35,717 nt of DNA from an uncultured Bacteroidales bacterium (GTDB lineage: Bacteria > Bacteroidota > Bacteroidia > Bacteroidales > Paludibacteraceae): contig CAMHOY010000019.1 in NCBI GenBank assembly GCA_946186915.1, forward strand, positions 1 through 35,717, written 5' to 3'. The notes below the pieces were generated by a model. The model was not told where the DNA came from. It saw nothing but the letters and a program-made list of their open reading frames with translations, and ran no database searches. A program made the translations under genes and the position numbers. How positions within the stretch are numbered: the stretch's first letter is position 1; each line of letters opens with the position of its first letter. Of the stretch, positions 21,260-32,789 are shown one piece after another.

Positions 21260-23152
21260 TTATCTGGCTATCTGACCTGAGAGGGTATATTCGACACCGT
21301 TGCGCTCGATGAACAACATGCCGTTACGGAGGATAAGCCTACCTCTGTCTCCTCCCTGAAGGGAAGAGGATACTTCATCGATGCCTTCAGCGGGATCAAA
21401 AGCTTTGCCTTCGATGCGGACATTACGAATGCCGATATACTTGCTGTCTTTGATCTCTCCGTAGTCATGCCATGGGAGGATGCGAACGTGCAGCACCTCG
21501 CCGGCAGGGATAGTGAGTGTTGGTGTGAGGTCCACGTGCTCGATGACGCGTGAGGTCATGTTGCGTTTCTCATAGATAGTCGTGACGCCGGTGAACGCAT
21601 CGCCGAAACCGGTATTGAGGTGATAGCACATGGTAGAAGTACCATCGGAAGCAATCTCCAAAGCGATGCGGGTGATACGAACGTTCATTGACGCCGGTGC
21701 TGTGATGGCGAAATCGAGGTAACGGCTGGCGTTCTCGTCTATCTCGCCTGCAGGCCACGGGGTACGGCTGCTACCATCGGCAGAGTTATGGAAACGCGCC
21801 AGTATGATATTGGTCTCATCGCCATCGACGAAGTAGTTCTTGGAGGCATTATAATCGATGCACGCCATCTGGCTCATGGAGAACTCTGCGCTGATCGGTC
21901 CTTCCACTACCGGCGCGGGAACGGGTTTTGCACCGATAGCCCAGAAAGCACTAACCGGAGCACCGCCGTCAAGAGAGAGTGCCATAGCGCTGACCGGAAC
22001 CGTTACGGTGTGTTCACCGGAAGTGATATAAACGGTGTCGTAATGGAGTCCGCCGGTTGCGTAGTTAGCGCGGATAAAGACTTTCTGGAACATCGAGCCG
22101 CCTTCATACGAAGCCTGTGCGGTCGAAGCGTAGTTTTCCTTATCAAGGGAGATGAGCAGGTTAGCCGAAGCGCTGAGGTTCACGGTACCTGCGGCAGGTT
22201 CGAGACCATAGCCGGTGAGCAGGAACTCTTTGTTCTGCGGCACAGAGCAATAGGTCTCGCCGATATTGATGGCGTTGGGGTTAGCCGTGATGTCGGTAGG
22301 GATATCAATATGCTCCGCAAGTACCCCTGCGTTCTTGAGCAGTTGTGCCGCTGCGCGCGCTACGAGGTTGCCTCCCATTGCGTTGGTGTGGGTCTTGTCG
22401 CCGGAGCAAAAGAGTAGGCTCAGACACTGGCTCTCTCCGTAGGAAAGGTAGAGTTGGCGGGTAGCTTCGGTGAGGTCGATGAACGGTACGTTCTTCTCTG
22501 CTGCTACAACACGCATCGCCTCTACATAACTCATCGAGAGGTCGGAAGCCGGAACACTTTGGTTCTTCAGGAGTTCGCCGTTCTCGATCTTGGCGAACTT
22601 ATCTCCGAGGTCGTGTTGTCCTTTGCGGGTGATGTTGTTACCGCTGAAATACGCGCGGCAGATAGGGCCTACCAAAACAGGGTTCACGCCCAGCTCTCGC
22701 GCTTCGTCGATGAACAGGCGCAGGAAATCGCGGTAGGTAGTCTGCGGGTTGGTACCGCGTGCATCGGAGGGAGCCGGCAGGCTATGCTCTTTGCAATAGG
22801 CTGCGTACTCCTGGTTATCCAAACCGGCGAGGTTGCTGTCGTTACCTTCGTCATTGTGAGCAAACTGGATAAGCAGGTAGTCACCTGCGCTCATCTGGCT
22901 CTTGACGGAAGGCCAATACGCAGCGCCGGTGTAGAAACCACGCGTGTCGGCACCTGATTTGCCACGGTTATTAACTGTGACAAACGAAGGATCGAAGAAC
23001 GAACCGAGGTACATGCCCCAACCGCGTTTGTCAGTGGTACTCTCGTCGTACTCTGCCATCGTCGAATCGCCGATGGTGTGTACTTTGATTGCTCCCAGCA
23101 TCATCGGCAGGCAGAGCGTCATAGCTACGAATAGCGAAAGGAATTTTCTCAT
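21260..23152 (-). CDS. Secreted SGNH/GDSL esterase, rhamnogalacturonan acetylesterase-like (CE12)
   Basis: 630 aa with a signal peptide (MRKFLSLFVAMTLCLPMMLGA). SGNH blocks: GDSTMA (Ser nucleophile), NNRGKSGADTR, QFAHNDEG, and DKTHTNAMG carrying the Asp/His pair near residue 255. A beta-rich C-terminal region follows, ending LRNGMLFIERNGVEYTLSGQIAR, resembling short type IX sorting tails. It probably deacetylates pectin outside the cell. It follows preA by 19 bp. Residues 595-607 (SSSLQGGDRGRLI) are encoded by a family-1 repeat, between the last beta domain and the sorting-like tail. Confidence 0.87.
   Translation of the reverse strand: MRKFLSLFVAMTLCLPMMLGAIKVHTIGDSTMAEYDESTTDKRGWGMYLGSFFDPSFVTVNNRGKSGADTRGFYTGAAYWPSVKSQMSAGDYLLIQFAHNDEGNDSNLAGLDNQEYAAYCKEHSLPAPSDARGTNPQTTYRDFLRLFIDEARELGVNPVLVGPICRAYFSGNNITRKGQHDLGDKFAKIENGELLKNQSVPASDLSMSYVEAMRVVAAEKNVPFIDLTEATRQLYLSYGESQCLSLLFCSGDKTHTNAMGGNLVARAAAQLLKNAGVLAEHIDIPTDITANPNAINIGETYCSVPQNKEFLLTGYGLEPAAGTVNLSASANLLISLDKENYASTAQASYEGGSMFQKVFIRANYATGGLHYDTVYITSGEHTVTVPVSAMALSLDGGAPVSAFWAIGAKPVPAPVVEGPISAEFSMSQMACIDYNASKNYFVDGDETNIILARFHNSADGSSRTPWPAGEIDENASRYLDFAITAPASMNVRITRIALEIASDGTSTMCYHLNTGFGDAFTGVTTIYEKRNMTSRVIEHVDLTPTLTIPAGEVLHVRILPWHDYGEIKDSKYIGIRNVRIEGKAFDPAEGIDEVSSSLQGGDRGRLILRNGMLFIERNGVEYTLSGQIAR
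21333..21370. repeat. Family-1 repeat inside the esterase gene
   Basis: In gene orientation: TCTTCCCTT-CAGGGAGGA-GACAGAGGTAGGCTT. Read in frame it gives SSLQGGDRGRL. Same frame and orientation as the copies in dapA and ruvC. Confidence 0.8.
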
Positions 23153-23171
23153 GATTTATATTAATTATTTT

Positions 23172-24647
23172 TTATTTCGTTTTGTTGATACGTTTGGCAA
23201 GTCCGATGGCGCCGGTGGGGCAGACGAGACGGCATAGATGGCAGCCGACGCACTTGGTGCCGAGAATCTTCGGCTTGCGGTCTTCATCAAAAGTGATCGC
23301 CTGGTGACCGCCATCGGCGCAGGAGACATAGCATCGTCCGCAACCGATACATTTCTCGCGGTCAATCTTCGGGAAGACCATCGTCTCGCGGTCGAGATCA
23401 TGCGGCAGGACGAAGTTCTTCAGTTCCTCGCCGACGAGTTTCTTCAGCTCGGTAATACCACGCTCTTGCATGTAATGTTGCAGACCGAGGATGAGGTCGT
23501 CGATGATGCGGTAGCCGTATTGCATGACGGCGGTACATACCTGCACGTTGCGGCAGCCGAGTTGGATGAACTCCAGCGCGTCGCGCCAGGTCTCAATACC
23601 TCCGATGCCGCTGATATCCATATGTTTCTCGATGCCTGCGTTGTGGAGGATGGGGTTGCCGGTAATCTCATAGATCATGCGGAGCGCGATGGGTTTGACC
23701 GCTTTGCCGGAATAGCCGGAGACGGTCTTTTTCTCGCTCACTTCCGCTTCGTGCGACATAGTGATGGATTTGATGGTATTGATGGCGCTGATGCCCGATG
23801 CGCCGCCATAGAAACAAGCCAGCGCAGGAGAGGTCATGGACATGATATTCGGCGTCATTTTCGGGATTACCGGAATCTTCACGGCTTCTCGCACGTAGGA
23901 GGTATAGAAAAGGATCAACTCGGAGTTCTGTCCGATGTCGGAACCGAGTCCGGTCAGCCGCATCTGGGGGCAGGAGAAATTGAGTTCCACGGCATCGCAA
24001 CCGGCGTCCTGCGCCATCTTTGCCAGTTCAATCCATTCCTCTTCGGTCTGTCCCATGATAGATGCGATGATGATCTTCGAAGGGTAGTTCTGCTTGAGGC
24101 GGCGGAGGATGTCAAAATCCACGGTATAGGGGTTCTCGGAGAGCTGCTCCATGTTCCTAAATCCGACAAAAGGCGTGCCTTCTTTACGCACGGCATCAAA
24201 GCGCGGCGAGACCTCCTGAATATCCTGTTTGCAGATGGTCTTGTAGAAGACGCCTGCCCATCCGGCTTCGAGTGCGCGCGCCACCATCTCGTAGTTCGTG
24301 CAGATAGCCGACGAAGCCAGGAAGAACGGGTTCTCGCAGGTGATGTTGCAGAAATTGACCTCTAATGAAGGAAGAGAGGAATGGTTAATGGTGACGCAGC
24401 TCTGCTGCTTAATGGTGGATTGATTGATGACGGCATGCTTCAGTTCGCTAATCCGGATGGGCTTGTCGTAATGAATACAAGCCTTCTCGGCATGCGCCAG
24501 TTCTTCGTCCGTCAGTTGGTTAAAGAGCTCAACGGCCGTCCACAGATTGTCGAAACGCGCTGCGCGAATGGCGCGAGCTACTTTCTCTCCGCAAGGAGCG
24601 TCATAACATAGCAGACATCTTGCTGCTTCTTCGTTGATGTGTATCAT
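23172..24647 (-). CDS. preA: Dihydropyrimidine dehydrogenase, PreA-type subunit
   Basis: 491 aa. The central FMN-binding TIM barrel has ENPFFLASSAICTNYEM, ELNFSCPQMRLTGLGSDIGQ with its catalytic Cys region, IPKMTPNI and GIGGIETWRDALEF. The C-terminal ferredoxin domain has two clusters, CIGCGRCYVSC and CVGCHLCRLVCP. The first 65 residues (CLLCYDAPCGEKVARAIRAARFDN) resemble the N-terminal Fe-S domain normally on PreT or GltD, an unusual fusion or remnant. The linker (about 67-91, NQSTIKQQSCVTINHSSLPSLEV) looks low-complexity. Reduces uracil/thymine or related pyrimidines. No preT is nearby. Confidence 0.9.
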   Translation of the reverse strand: MIHINEEAARCLLCYDAPCGEKVARAIRAARFDNLWTAVELFNQLTDEELAHAEKACIHYDKPIRISELKHAVINQSTIKQQSCVTINHSSLPSLEVNFCNITCENPFFLASSAICTNYEMVARALEAGWAGVFYKTICKQDIQEVSPRFDAVRKEGTPFVGFRNMEQLSENPYTVDFDILRRLKQNYPSKIIIASIMGQTEEEWIELAKMAQDAGCDAVELNFSCPQMRLTGLGSDIGQNSELILFYTSYVREAVKIPVIPKMTPNIMSMTSPALACFYGGASGISAINTIKSITMSHEAEVSEKKTVSGYSGKAVKPIALRMIYEITGNPILHNAGIEKHMDISGIGGIETWRDALEFIQLGCRNVQVCTAVMQYGYRIIDDLILGLQHYMQERGITELKKLVGEELKNFVLPHDLDRETMVFPKIDREKCIGCGRCYVSCADGGHQAITFDEDRKPKILGTKCVGCHLCRLVCPTGAIGLAKRINKTK

Positions 24648-24685
24648 GGGGCATCAAAAAATGGTTTATCACATACTTGGCGGGA

Positions 24686-24693
24686 CAAAGGTA
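24686..24693 (-). promoter_or_regulatory. Promoter -7 box of preA
   Basis: Minus-strand TACCTTTG, about 39 nt before the preA ATG. The region is back-to-back with the patB promoter. Confidence 0.65.
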
Positions 24694-24762
24694 CGAAAAT
24701 TTTCTGAGATAAGCAAGAATTTTGCGTTTTTGCTATTATTTTTTGTTGTATAGTACATGAAA

Positions 24763-24794
24763 TTTGCATATATCGAAAAAAAACACTATCTTTG
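24763..24794 (+). promoter_or_regulatory. Promoter of the PatB gene
   Basis: TTTG (24763-24766), 20-nt spacer, TATCTTTG (24787-24794). It fixes the start codon at 24820, since the longer open frame from 24757 begins upstream of the promoter. Confidence 0.85.
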
Positions 24795-24819
24795 CAGGCA
24801 TAATCTTATACACAGAACC

Positions 24820-25950
24820 ATGATAGAGTATATCGATCGTCGCAACACTAATTGTATCAAATGGGACTCGGATGAATCCCGCGGTTTATTGCCGTTATGG
24901 GTGGCGGACATGGATTTCAAAACAGCTCCGCCTATTCTCGCTGCCATGCAACGCAGATTAGATCATGGTGTGTTCGGATACGAGTATGTGCCTCAAGCAT
25001 ATTATGATGCAATCTCATCCTGGTTTGCACGCCGACACGGGTGGAAGGGCATCACACGCCGGCAAATCATTTATACCACCAGTGTCGTCTCCGGCATCTC
25101 CGCTATCCTGAAAGCGATGGTCCAACCCGGCGAAGGCGTGGTGGTTCAGACGCCGGCATACAACTGTTTCTTCTCCTGTCTGGAGAATATGGAATGCCGT
25201 CTGCTGGCCAGTCCGTTGAAGGTGATCGACAATCATTACGAGGTGGACTGGGAGCAGTTTGAGCAGCAAGTACAACAGGCGAAAATATTCCTTCTTTGCA
25301 ATCCTCATAACCCCACGGGGCGTGTGTGGACGCGGAGTGAATTGGAGCGGATGTCCGCTATTTGCGAGCGGCACGGAGTGTTTGTCATTTCCGACGAGAT
25401 CCATTGCGAGTTCACTTTCCCGGGAGTGGACTACACGCCCTTTGCGACGGTCGCTCCTACGACCAATTACTGCGTGTGCATCTCTCCGTCGAAAGCGTTT
25501 AACTTAGCCGGTCTGCATTGTGCGAACATCTTTGTGCCGGATGAGGCGGTCTATGCGCGTATCGACCGCGCTGTAAACATACATGAGGTGGGAGAGATGA
25601 ACCCGTTCGGCGTAGAAGCGTTAATGGCGGCTTATAACGAGAGTGAAGCATGGCTGGATGAACTGCAACAACTCATCTACAGCCACTATCAGTATGTCTG
25701 CCAATTCATCCGCGAGCATTTGCCTTGCTTCTCCGTGACGAAAGAAGAGGGTACGTATCTGGCTTGGGTGAATATCTCTGCATCGGGACTATCGGCCGAA
25801 GAACTCTGTCAGCGTCTTGCCCGGCAGGAGCATGTGCTCTTTAACCCGTCGGAGATGTACGGCGCCGCAGGATATATACGCATCAACCTTGCCACCTCGC
25901 GTGAGAACCTCACGGAGGCGCTGCAGCACTTGCGTAAGATAATTTCTTAA
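24820..25950 (+). CDS. PatB/MalY-type PLP-dependent C-S lyase (aminotransferase class I/II fold)
   Basis: 376 aa. Starts MIEYIDRRNTNCIKWD and WVADMDFKTAPPI, the MalY/PatB opening. NPHNPTGRVW (161-170), SDEIHCEF (191-198) and the PLP lysine in SPSKAFNLAG (Lys225) are present. These enzymes cleave cystathionine or cysteine S-conjugates to pyruvate, ammonia and thiol. Length is typical. It converges on dapA with a 4-bp overlap of stop codons. Confidence 0.9.
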   Translation: MIEYIDRRNTNCIKWDSDESRGLLPLWVADMDFKTAPPILAAMQRRLDHGVFGYEYVPQAYYDAISSWFARRHGWKGITRRQIIYTTSVVSGISAILKAMVQPGEGVVVQTPAYNCFFSCLENMECRLLASPLKVIDNHYEVDWEQFEQQVQQAKIFLLCNPHNPTGRVWTRSELERMSAICERHGVFVISDEIHCEFTFPGVDYTPFATVAPTTNYCVCISPSKAFNLAGLHCANIFVPDEAVYARIDRAVNIHEVGEMNPFGVEALMAAYNESEAWLDELQQLIYSHYQYVCQFIREHLPCFSVTKEEGTYLAWVNISASGLSAEELCQRLARQEHVLFNPSEMYGAAGYIRINLATSRENLTEALQHLRKIIS

Positions 25951-26855
25951 GCGAGTTGGTGTTGGAGTTCCGGGCTGGCAGGGACGAGCGGGAGGCGGAG
26001 GTTGTTTCCGATGAGTCCCTTGTTCGCCAATACGGCTTTTATTCCCACAGGATTGCCTTCGGCAAAGAGCAGACGAATGGTCTCGGTATAACGCGCTTGC
26101 AGCGCAGCATCTTGGTCGTGTACGATGTGCCAGAAGTCTTCTGGAAAAGCGTTCGAAGCGACGGAAATGAGTCCTGCGCCACCTGCCGCCATCACTTCGC
26201 AGGCAATACCGTCGTCACCGCTTATAACGCGTAGTGCTCCTTCGGAGCGTTTATTGCCTTCGGCGTTTATGAGTTTTAGAAGGTGTTTGATTTGGTCGAG
26301 GTTGCCGGAGGCTTCTTTGATGCCTGCGATCTTGTCGGGGTGGGCATTATAGATGCGCATGACCGTTTCCGGCAGGAGATTCACGCCCGTACGCCCGGGT
26401 ACGTTATATAATATTACGGGAATGGGACTTGCCTCTGCAACCGCGCAGAAGTGGTGGTATAGTCCTTCTTGATTCGGCTTGTTGTAGTACGGGCATACGG
26501 AAAGGATAGCGGTAAAGTCTAGGATTAACTCGTCTTTCATCGCTTTTAGGTCCGATATGACCTGGGCGGTGTTGTTGCCTCCGACGCCAAGAACGAGGGG
26601 AAGAACCCTTCCCGACCTCCCCTCAAGGGAAGAGACAGGATGATTGCGGACATAGTCCACGATGAAGCGGCGGACTTCTCGTTTCTCCTCGGTCGTGAGT
26701 GTAGCGGCTTCGCCGGTTGTGCCGAGTACGACGAGATAATCTACGTAACCGGTGAGCTGGGTGTCAAGAACCCGCGCGAGAGCTTCGTAATCTATACTTT
26801 TATCCGCCTTGAACGGCGTGATAAGTGCTGTACCTAAACCTTTCAATTTATCCAT
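25947..26855 (-). CDS. dapA: 4-hydroxy-tetrahydrodipicolinate synthase
   Basis: 302 aa. Start at 26855 is chosen for GGAGGA six nt upstream and the canonical MDKLKGLGTALITPF opening. The TTGEAATLT loop, catalytic Tyr150 (ILYNVPGRTG) and Schiff-base Lys180 (AGIKEASGN) are kept. It condenses pyruvate with aspartate semialdehyde in lysine/diaminopimelate synthesis. Residues 75-85 (SSLEGRSGRVL) are an in-frame family-1 repeat located in a loop before the GVGGNNT strand; the rest is ordinary, so the enzyme probably tolerates it. Numbering is shifted relative to E. coli (Tyr133, Lys161), consistent with inserted residues. Confidence 0.93.
   Translation of the reverse strand: MDKLKGLGTALITPFKADKSIDYEALARVLDTQLTGYVDYLVVLGTTGEAATLTTEEKREVRRFIVDYVRNHPVSSLEGRSGRVLPLVLGVGGNNTAQVISDLKAMKDELILDFTAILSVCPYYNKPNQEGLYHHFCAVAEASPIPVILYNVPGRTGVNLLPETVMRIYNAHPDKIAGIKEASGNLDQIKHLLKLINAEGNKRSEGALRVISGDDGIACEVMAAGGAGLISVASNAFPEDFWHIVHDQDAALQARYTETIRLLFAEGNPVGIKAVLANKGLIGNNLRLPLVPASPELQHQLA
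26601..26637. repeat. Family-1 repeat inside dapA
   Basis: In gene orientation: TCTTCCCTTGAGGGGAGG followed by TCGGGAAGGGTTCTT, encoding SSLEGRSGRVL. The CCCTTGAGGG core is shared with the ruvC copy. Confidence 0.8.
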
Positions 26856-26887
26856 AATATTCCTCCTTTCACTTTTCACCTTTCACT

Positions 26888-27430
26888 TTAATCGTTGGAC
26901 TTGATTGTGGTGAGGTATTCCATGATCTGGTTGAAGAGCCATGAGGCTTCGATGGCGGCTTCTTCGCCTTGCTCAGGTGTAAAGTTGGGTAGGGAGAGAA
27001 GCATGTCGTGAATACCTTCTCCGAGGTTCATGCCCACTTTGAAGTCGGCATCAGTGTAGAGGGCAAGGTAACGTAGAGGCAGCAAGGGACGAGTGGTGAG
27101 GTCGATGAGCAGGTCGTAGTGTTCCGCCTGCAGGTCTTTGATCACATCTTCACGAGGTTTGCCGAGCAGGTTGTAATCGCTCAGACCGAGGATGCGGCTT
27201 TGCGGGAGGATGAGGGTGTTGATTTCTTTTTTCTCAACGAATCCCCACATAGTGACGTCCATCTGTCGCCGAAGGAGTTCCTGGCGGATGGTCTTTATGT
27301 TGTCATTTCGTTCGAGTACGTCACTCTCGTAGAGGATGATGATCTTGAGCGGTTGGTCCAAATGAGGGAAGCGCGCAGAGCGTTCCGGCATTTTCTTACG
27401 CAGGTAATCAAAAATATATTGTTTCAGTTT

Positions 27431-27436
<6 letters not shown>
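26888..27436 (-). CDS. DUF6913-like hypothetical protein
   Basis: 182 aa, soluble. It has IIILYESDVLERNDNIKTIRQELLRR, a DLLIDLTTRPLLPLRYLALYTDADFKVGMN segment and a helical end (ASWLFNQIMEYLTTI). It resembles the small Bacteroidetes family DUF6913, usually near dapA or ligA, with no assigned function. Lies between dapA and ligA on the same strand. Either of two adjacent ATGs (27436, 27433) could be used. Confidence 0.7.
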
Positions 27437-31083
<3,647 letters not shown>

Positions 31084-31108
31084 GTGTATAATTTGTTCAA
31101 TTTGGGCG

Positions 31109-31156
31109 CAAAGATATAAAAAAATTTTGATATGTCCAAAAAAAAATGTAACTTTG
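31109..31156. promoter_or_regulatory. Divergent promoters for the nuclease gene and divIC
   Basis: Minus strand: TATCTTTG (31109-31116) with TTTG 20 nt upstream (31137-31140). Plus strand: TTTG (31126-31129), 19-nt spacer, TAACTTTG (31149-31156). The two promoters overlap, so they may compete. Confidence 0.8.
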
Positions 31157-31175
31157 CAGCGAATTTTGAATAGAA

Positions 31176-31475
31176 ATGAATTTTTCTGAGTTTTGGACAT
31201 ATATCCAAGTGCGGAAGTGGGGCAAATATGTCGTGACGGTTCTGATCTTTTTGACGGTCTTTCTCTTCATCGGAGATCAGAGTCTGATTCGCTTTGTGCG
31301 TCGTCATCGCGAGATACGCCAGATGGAGGAGCAACGCGACATGTATCGAGAGGCAACGGAAGAGGCGCAACGGGAGATACAGCTGCTGCATAACCGCGAC
31401 AGCCTCGAGCGCTATGCGCGCGAACATTATTTCATGCATGACGCAGAGGAAGAGATATTCCTTATCGAAGAATAA
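31176..31475 (+). CDS. Septum formation initiator (FtsB/DivIC family)
   Basis: 99 aa. A short cytosolic N-terminus, one membrane helix (about 19-34, VVTVLIFLTVFLFIGD), then a coiled coil (RRHREIRQMEEQRDMYREATEEAQREIQLL) and the family end LERYAREHYFMHDAEEEIFLI. Acts in the divisome with FtsL/FtsQ-type partners. Followed by a 55-aa membrane protein and ruvC on the same strand. Confidence 0.9.
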   Translation: MNFSEFWTYIQVRKWGKYVVTVLIFLTVFLFIGDQSLIRFVRRHREIRQMEEQRDMYREATEEAQREIQLLHNRDSLERYAREHYFMHDAEEEIFLIEE

Positions 31476-31480
31476 GAACT

Positions 31481-31648
31481 ATGAAATTATCAACGATTAT
31501 ATTGATTGTCGGACTGGTGATACTTGCGGTAGGAGCCGGACTGAGTATTGCGAAAATAGAGCCGTGGGCTGACTACGTGCTCATCGCCGGCGCTGTGGTA
31601 GTCATCATCCGTGGTTTTATCCGGAATCACGAAAAGGATAACCTCTAA
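31481..31648 (+). CDS. Small membrane protein, 55 aa
   Basis: MKLSTIILIVGLVILAVGAG, then a second hydrophobic segment YVLIAGAVVVIIRGFI, with a short charged tail NHEKDNL. Two membrane spans. Six bp after divIC and four bp before the ruvC start, so part of that operon. I know no function; conserved neighbours of this type occur in Bacteroidetes. Confidence 0.7.
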   Translation: MKLSTIILIVGLVILAVGAGLSIAKIEPWADYVLIAGAVVVIIRGFIRNHEKDNL

Positions 31649-31652
31649 CCCG

Positions 31653-32312
31653 ATGCAGGACAAAGTCCGTCAGGAACATATTATCTTAGGCGTTGACCCG
31701 GGCACGCTGTTTATGGGTTACGCTGTGCTGCATACCATCGGACAGCAGGTTGAGATACTGGAGTTCGGCGCGTATGATGTGCATAAGCTCGAAGGCCAAT
31801 ATCCGCGGTTGCAGAAAGAGTTTTTCTTTTTGCAGGAGATCATTGACAAGTATCATCCGACTTGTCTGGCGATTGAGACGCAGTTTGTGGACAAGAACCC
31901 GCAGACGATGATCAAGATTGTTCATGCGCAAGGCGTGGCGATTGCGGCGGCGCTGAGTAAGGATGTACCTATTTATGAGTATTCGCCGATGAAAATCAAG
32001 ATGGCGATTACGGGTAACGGACACTCGACCAAACAGCAGGTAGCGGGTATGTTGCAGCGTTTTCTGCATATCCCCGAAGAAGAGATGCCGAAGAAGTTGG
32101 ACGCCACCGACGCGTTGGGAATCGCCTATTGCCATTACCTGCAATTAGGGATGCCGGTGTCCACCGGTGGAGCGAAGGACTGGAAGACCTACGCGCAGAG
32201 AAAAGGACTGGTGGAGAAAAATCCCTCCCTTGAGGGAGGGACACAGGGTAGGCTCTCACCCAATGCGCAGTTGATGGCTGCACTCGCGACGGTAAAAAAA
32301 CACAAAAAATAA
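31653..32312 (+). CDS. ruvC: Crossover junction endodeoxyribonuclease RuvC
   Basis: 219 aa from ATG 31653 (MQDKVRQEHIILGVDPGT); the frame to 31611 overlaps the upstream gene. Acidic residues: Asp in GVDPGT, Glu in AIETQFV, and the KLDATDALGIAYCH pair near the end of the fold. It resolves Holliday junctions as a dimer. It is longer than usual (about 185-190 aa): residues 192-203 (SLEGGTQGRLSP) are an in-frame family-1 repeat just after the last catalytic helix, so the insertion lies in the C-terminal tail and need not harm activity. Confidence 0.93.
   Translation: MQDKVRQEHIILGVDPGTLFMGYAVLHTIGQQVEILEFGAYDVHKLEGQYPRLQKEFFFLQEIIDKYHPTCLAIETQFVDKNPQTMIKIVHAQGVAIAAALSKDVPIYEYSPMKIKMAITGNGHSTKQQVAGMLQRFLHIPEEEMPKKLDATDALGIAYCHYLQLGMPVSTGGAKDWKTYAQRKGLVEKNPSLEGGTQGRLSPNAQLMAALATVKKHKK
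32221..32258. repeat. Family-1 repeat inside ruvC
   Basis: TCCCTCCCTTGAGGGAGGG followed by ACACAGGGTAGGCTC, encoding SLEGGTQGRLS. Core CCCTTGAGGG, tail GGGTAGGCT. Same frame and orientation as in dapA and the esterase. Confidence 0.85.
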
Positions 32313-32330
32313 TAAATTCTATCCCTAAAA

Positions 32331-32362
32331 TTTGGTAGTCTCGATTTTTTGTTGTACCTTTG
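32331..32362 (+). promoter_or_regulatory. Promoter of the ferredoxin gene
   Basis: TTTG (32331-32334), 20-nt spacer, TACCTTTG (32355-32362), followed by CAGCG. A leader of about 75 nt includes an ATTAAAC repeat tract (32408-32440). Confidence 0.85.
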
Positions 32363-32407
32363 CAGCGAAAATTGCAAATAATCGTGCCCTTGTGGCTAAG
32401 AAAATCA

Positions 32408-32440
32408 CTAAACATTAAACATTCAACATTAAACATTATA
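32408..32440. repeat. AACATTAA repeat tract before the ferredoxin gene
   Basis: AAACATTAAACATTCAACATT and further AAACATT units end five nt before the ATG. The same units occur at 3403-3434. Placed in the ribosome-binding region, it could tune translation if unit number varies. Confidence 0.6.
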
Positions 32441-32444
32441 TACT

Positions 32445-32609
32445 ATGGCTTACAAAATTTCCAACGACTGCATTGCATGCGGCACATGTATCGACGAATG
32501 TCCGTTAGGAGCTATTCATGAGGGTGAACATTACTCCATCGATCCGGAGGTATGCGCAGAGTGCGGAACATGTGCTGACGTTTGTCCGACTGGAGCAATC
32601 AGCCTCTAA
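32445..32609 (+). CDS. 2[4Fe-4S] ferredoxin
   Basis: 54 aa: MAYKISNDCIACGTCIDECP (first cluster CxxCxxCxxxCP) and VCAECGTCADVCPTG (second cluster, same spacing). A standard low-potential clostridial-type ferredoxin, electron partner for enzymes such as the pyruvate:ferredoxin oxidoreductase that starts at 34213. It has its own promoter and terminator. Confidence 0.95.
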   Translation: MAYKISNDCIACGTCIDECPLGAIHEGEHYSIDPEVCAECGTCADVCPTGAISL

Positions 32610-32655
32610 GGTATGCAAAAAAAAGTGCATTTTTTAACAAAAAATGTGTAATTTT

Positions 32656-32688
32656 GAGGGACTACGACGGGTAGTCCCTCATTTTTTT
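32656..32688 (+). terminator. Terminator of the ferredoxin gene
   Basis: GAGGGACTA (32656-32664) pairs with TAGTCCCTC (32672-32680), then a T-tract. Confidence 0.9.
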
Positions 32689-32732
32689 GCAAAAAATGTA
32701 AGGTAAGTATTGCAAAATTAAAAATAAATGCG

Positions 32733-32740
32733 TATCTTTG
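32733..32740 (+). promoter_or_regulatory. Promoter -7 box of the AAA_14 gene
   Basis: TATCTTTG 49 nt before the ATG at 32790. The -33 box would be ATTG at 32709-32712, a near match at 20-nt spacing. Confidence 0.65.
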
Positions 32741-32789
32741 CGCCCAAATTGAGAAAAATATATCAAAACCTAAGCAAAATTAACCTAAA

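Noticed and set aside
23238..24365. 375-codon plus-strand open frame over preA
   Set aside because: Shadow of PreA, whose barrel and Fe-S motifs are clear on the minus strand.
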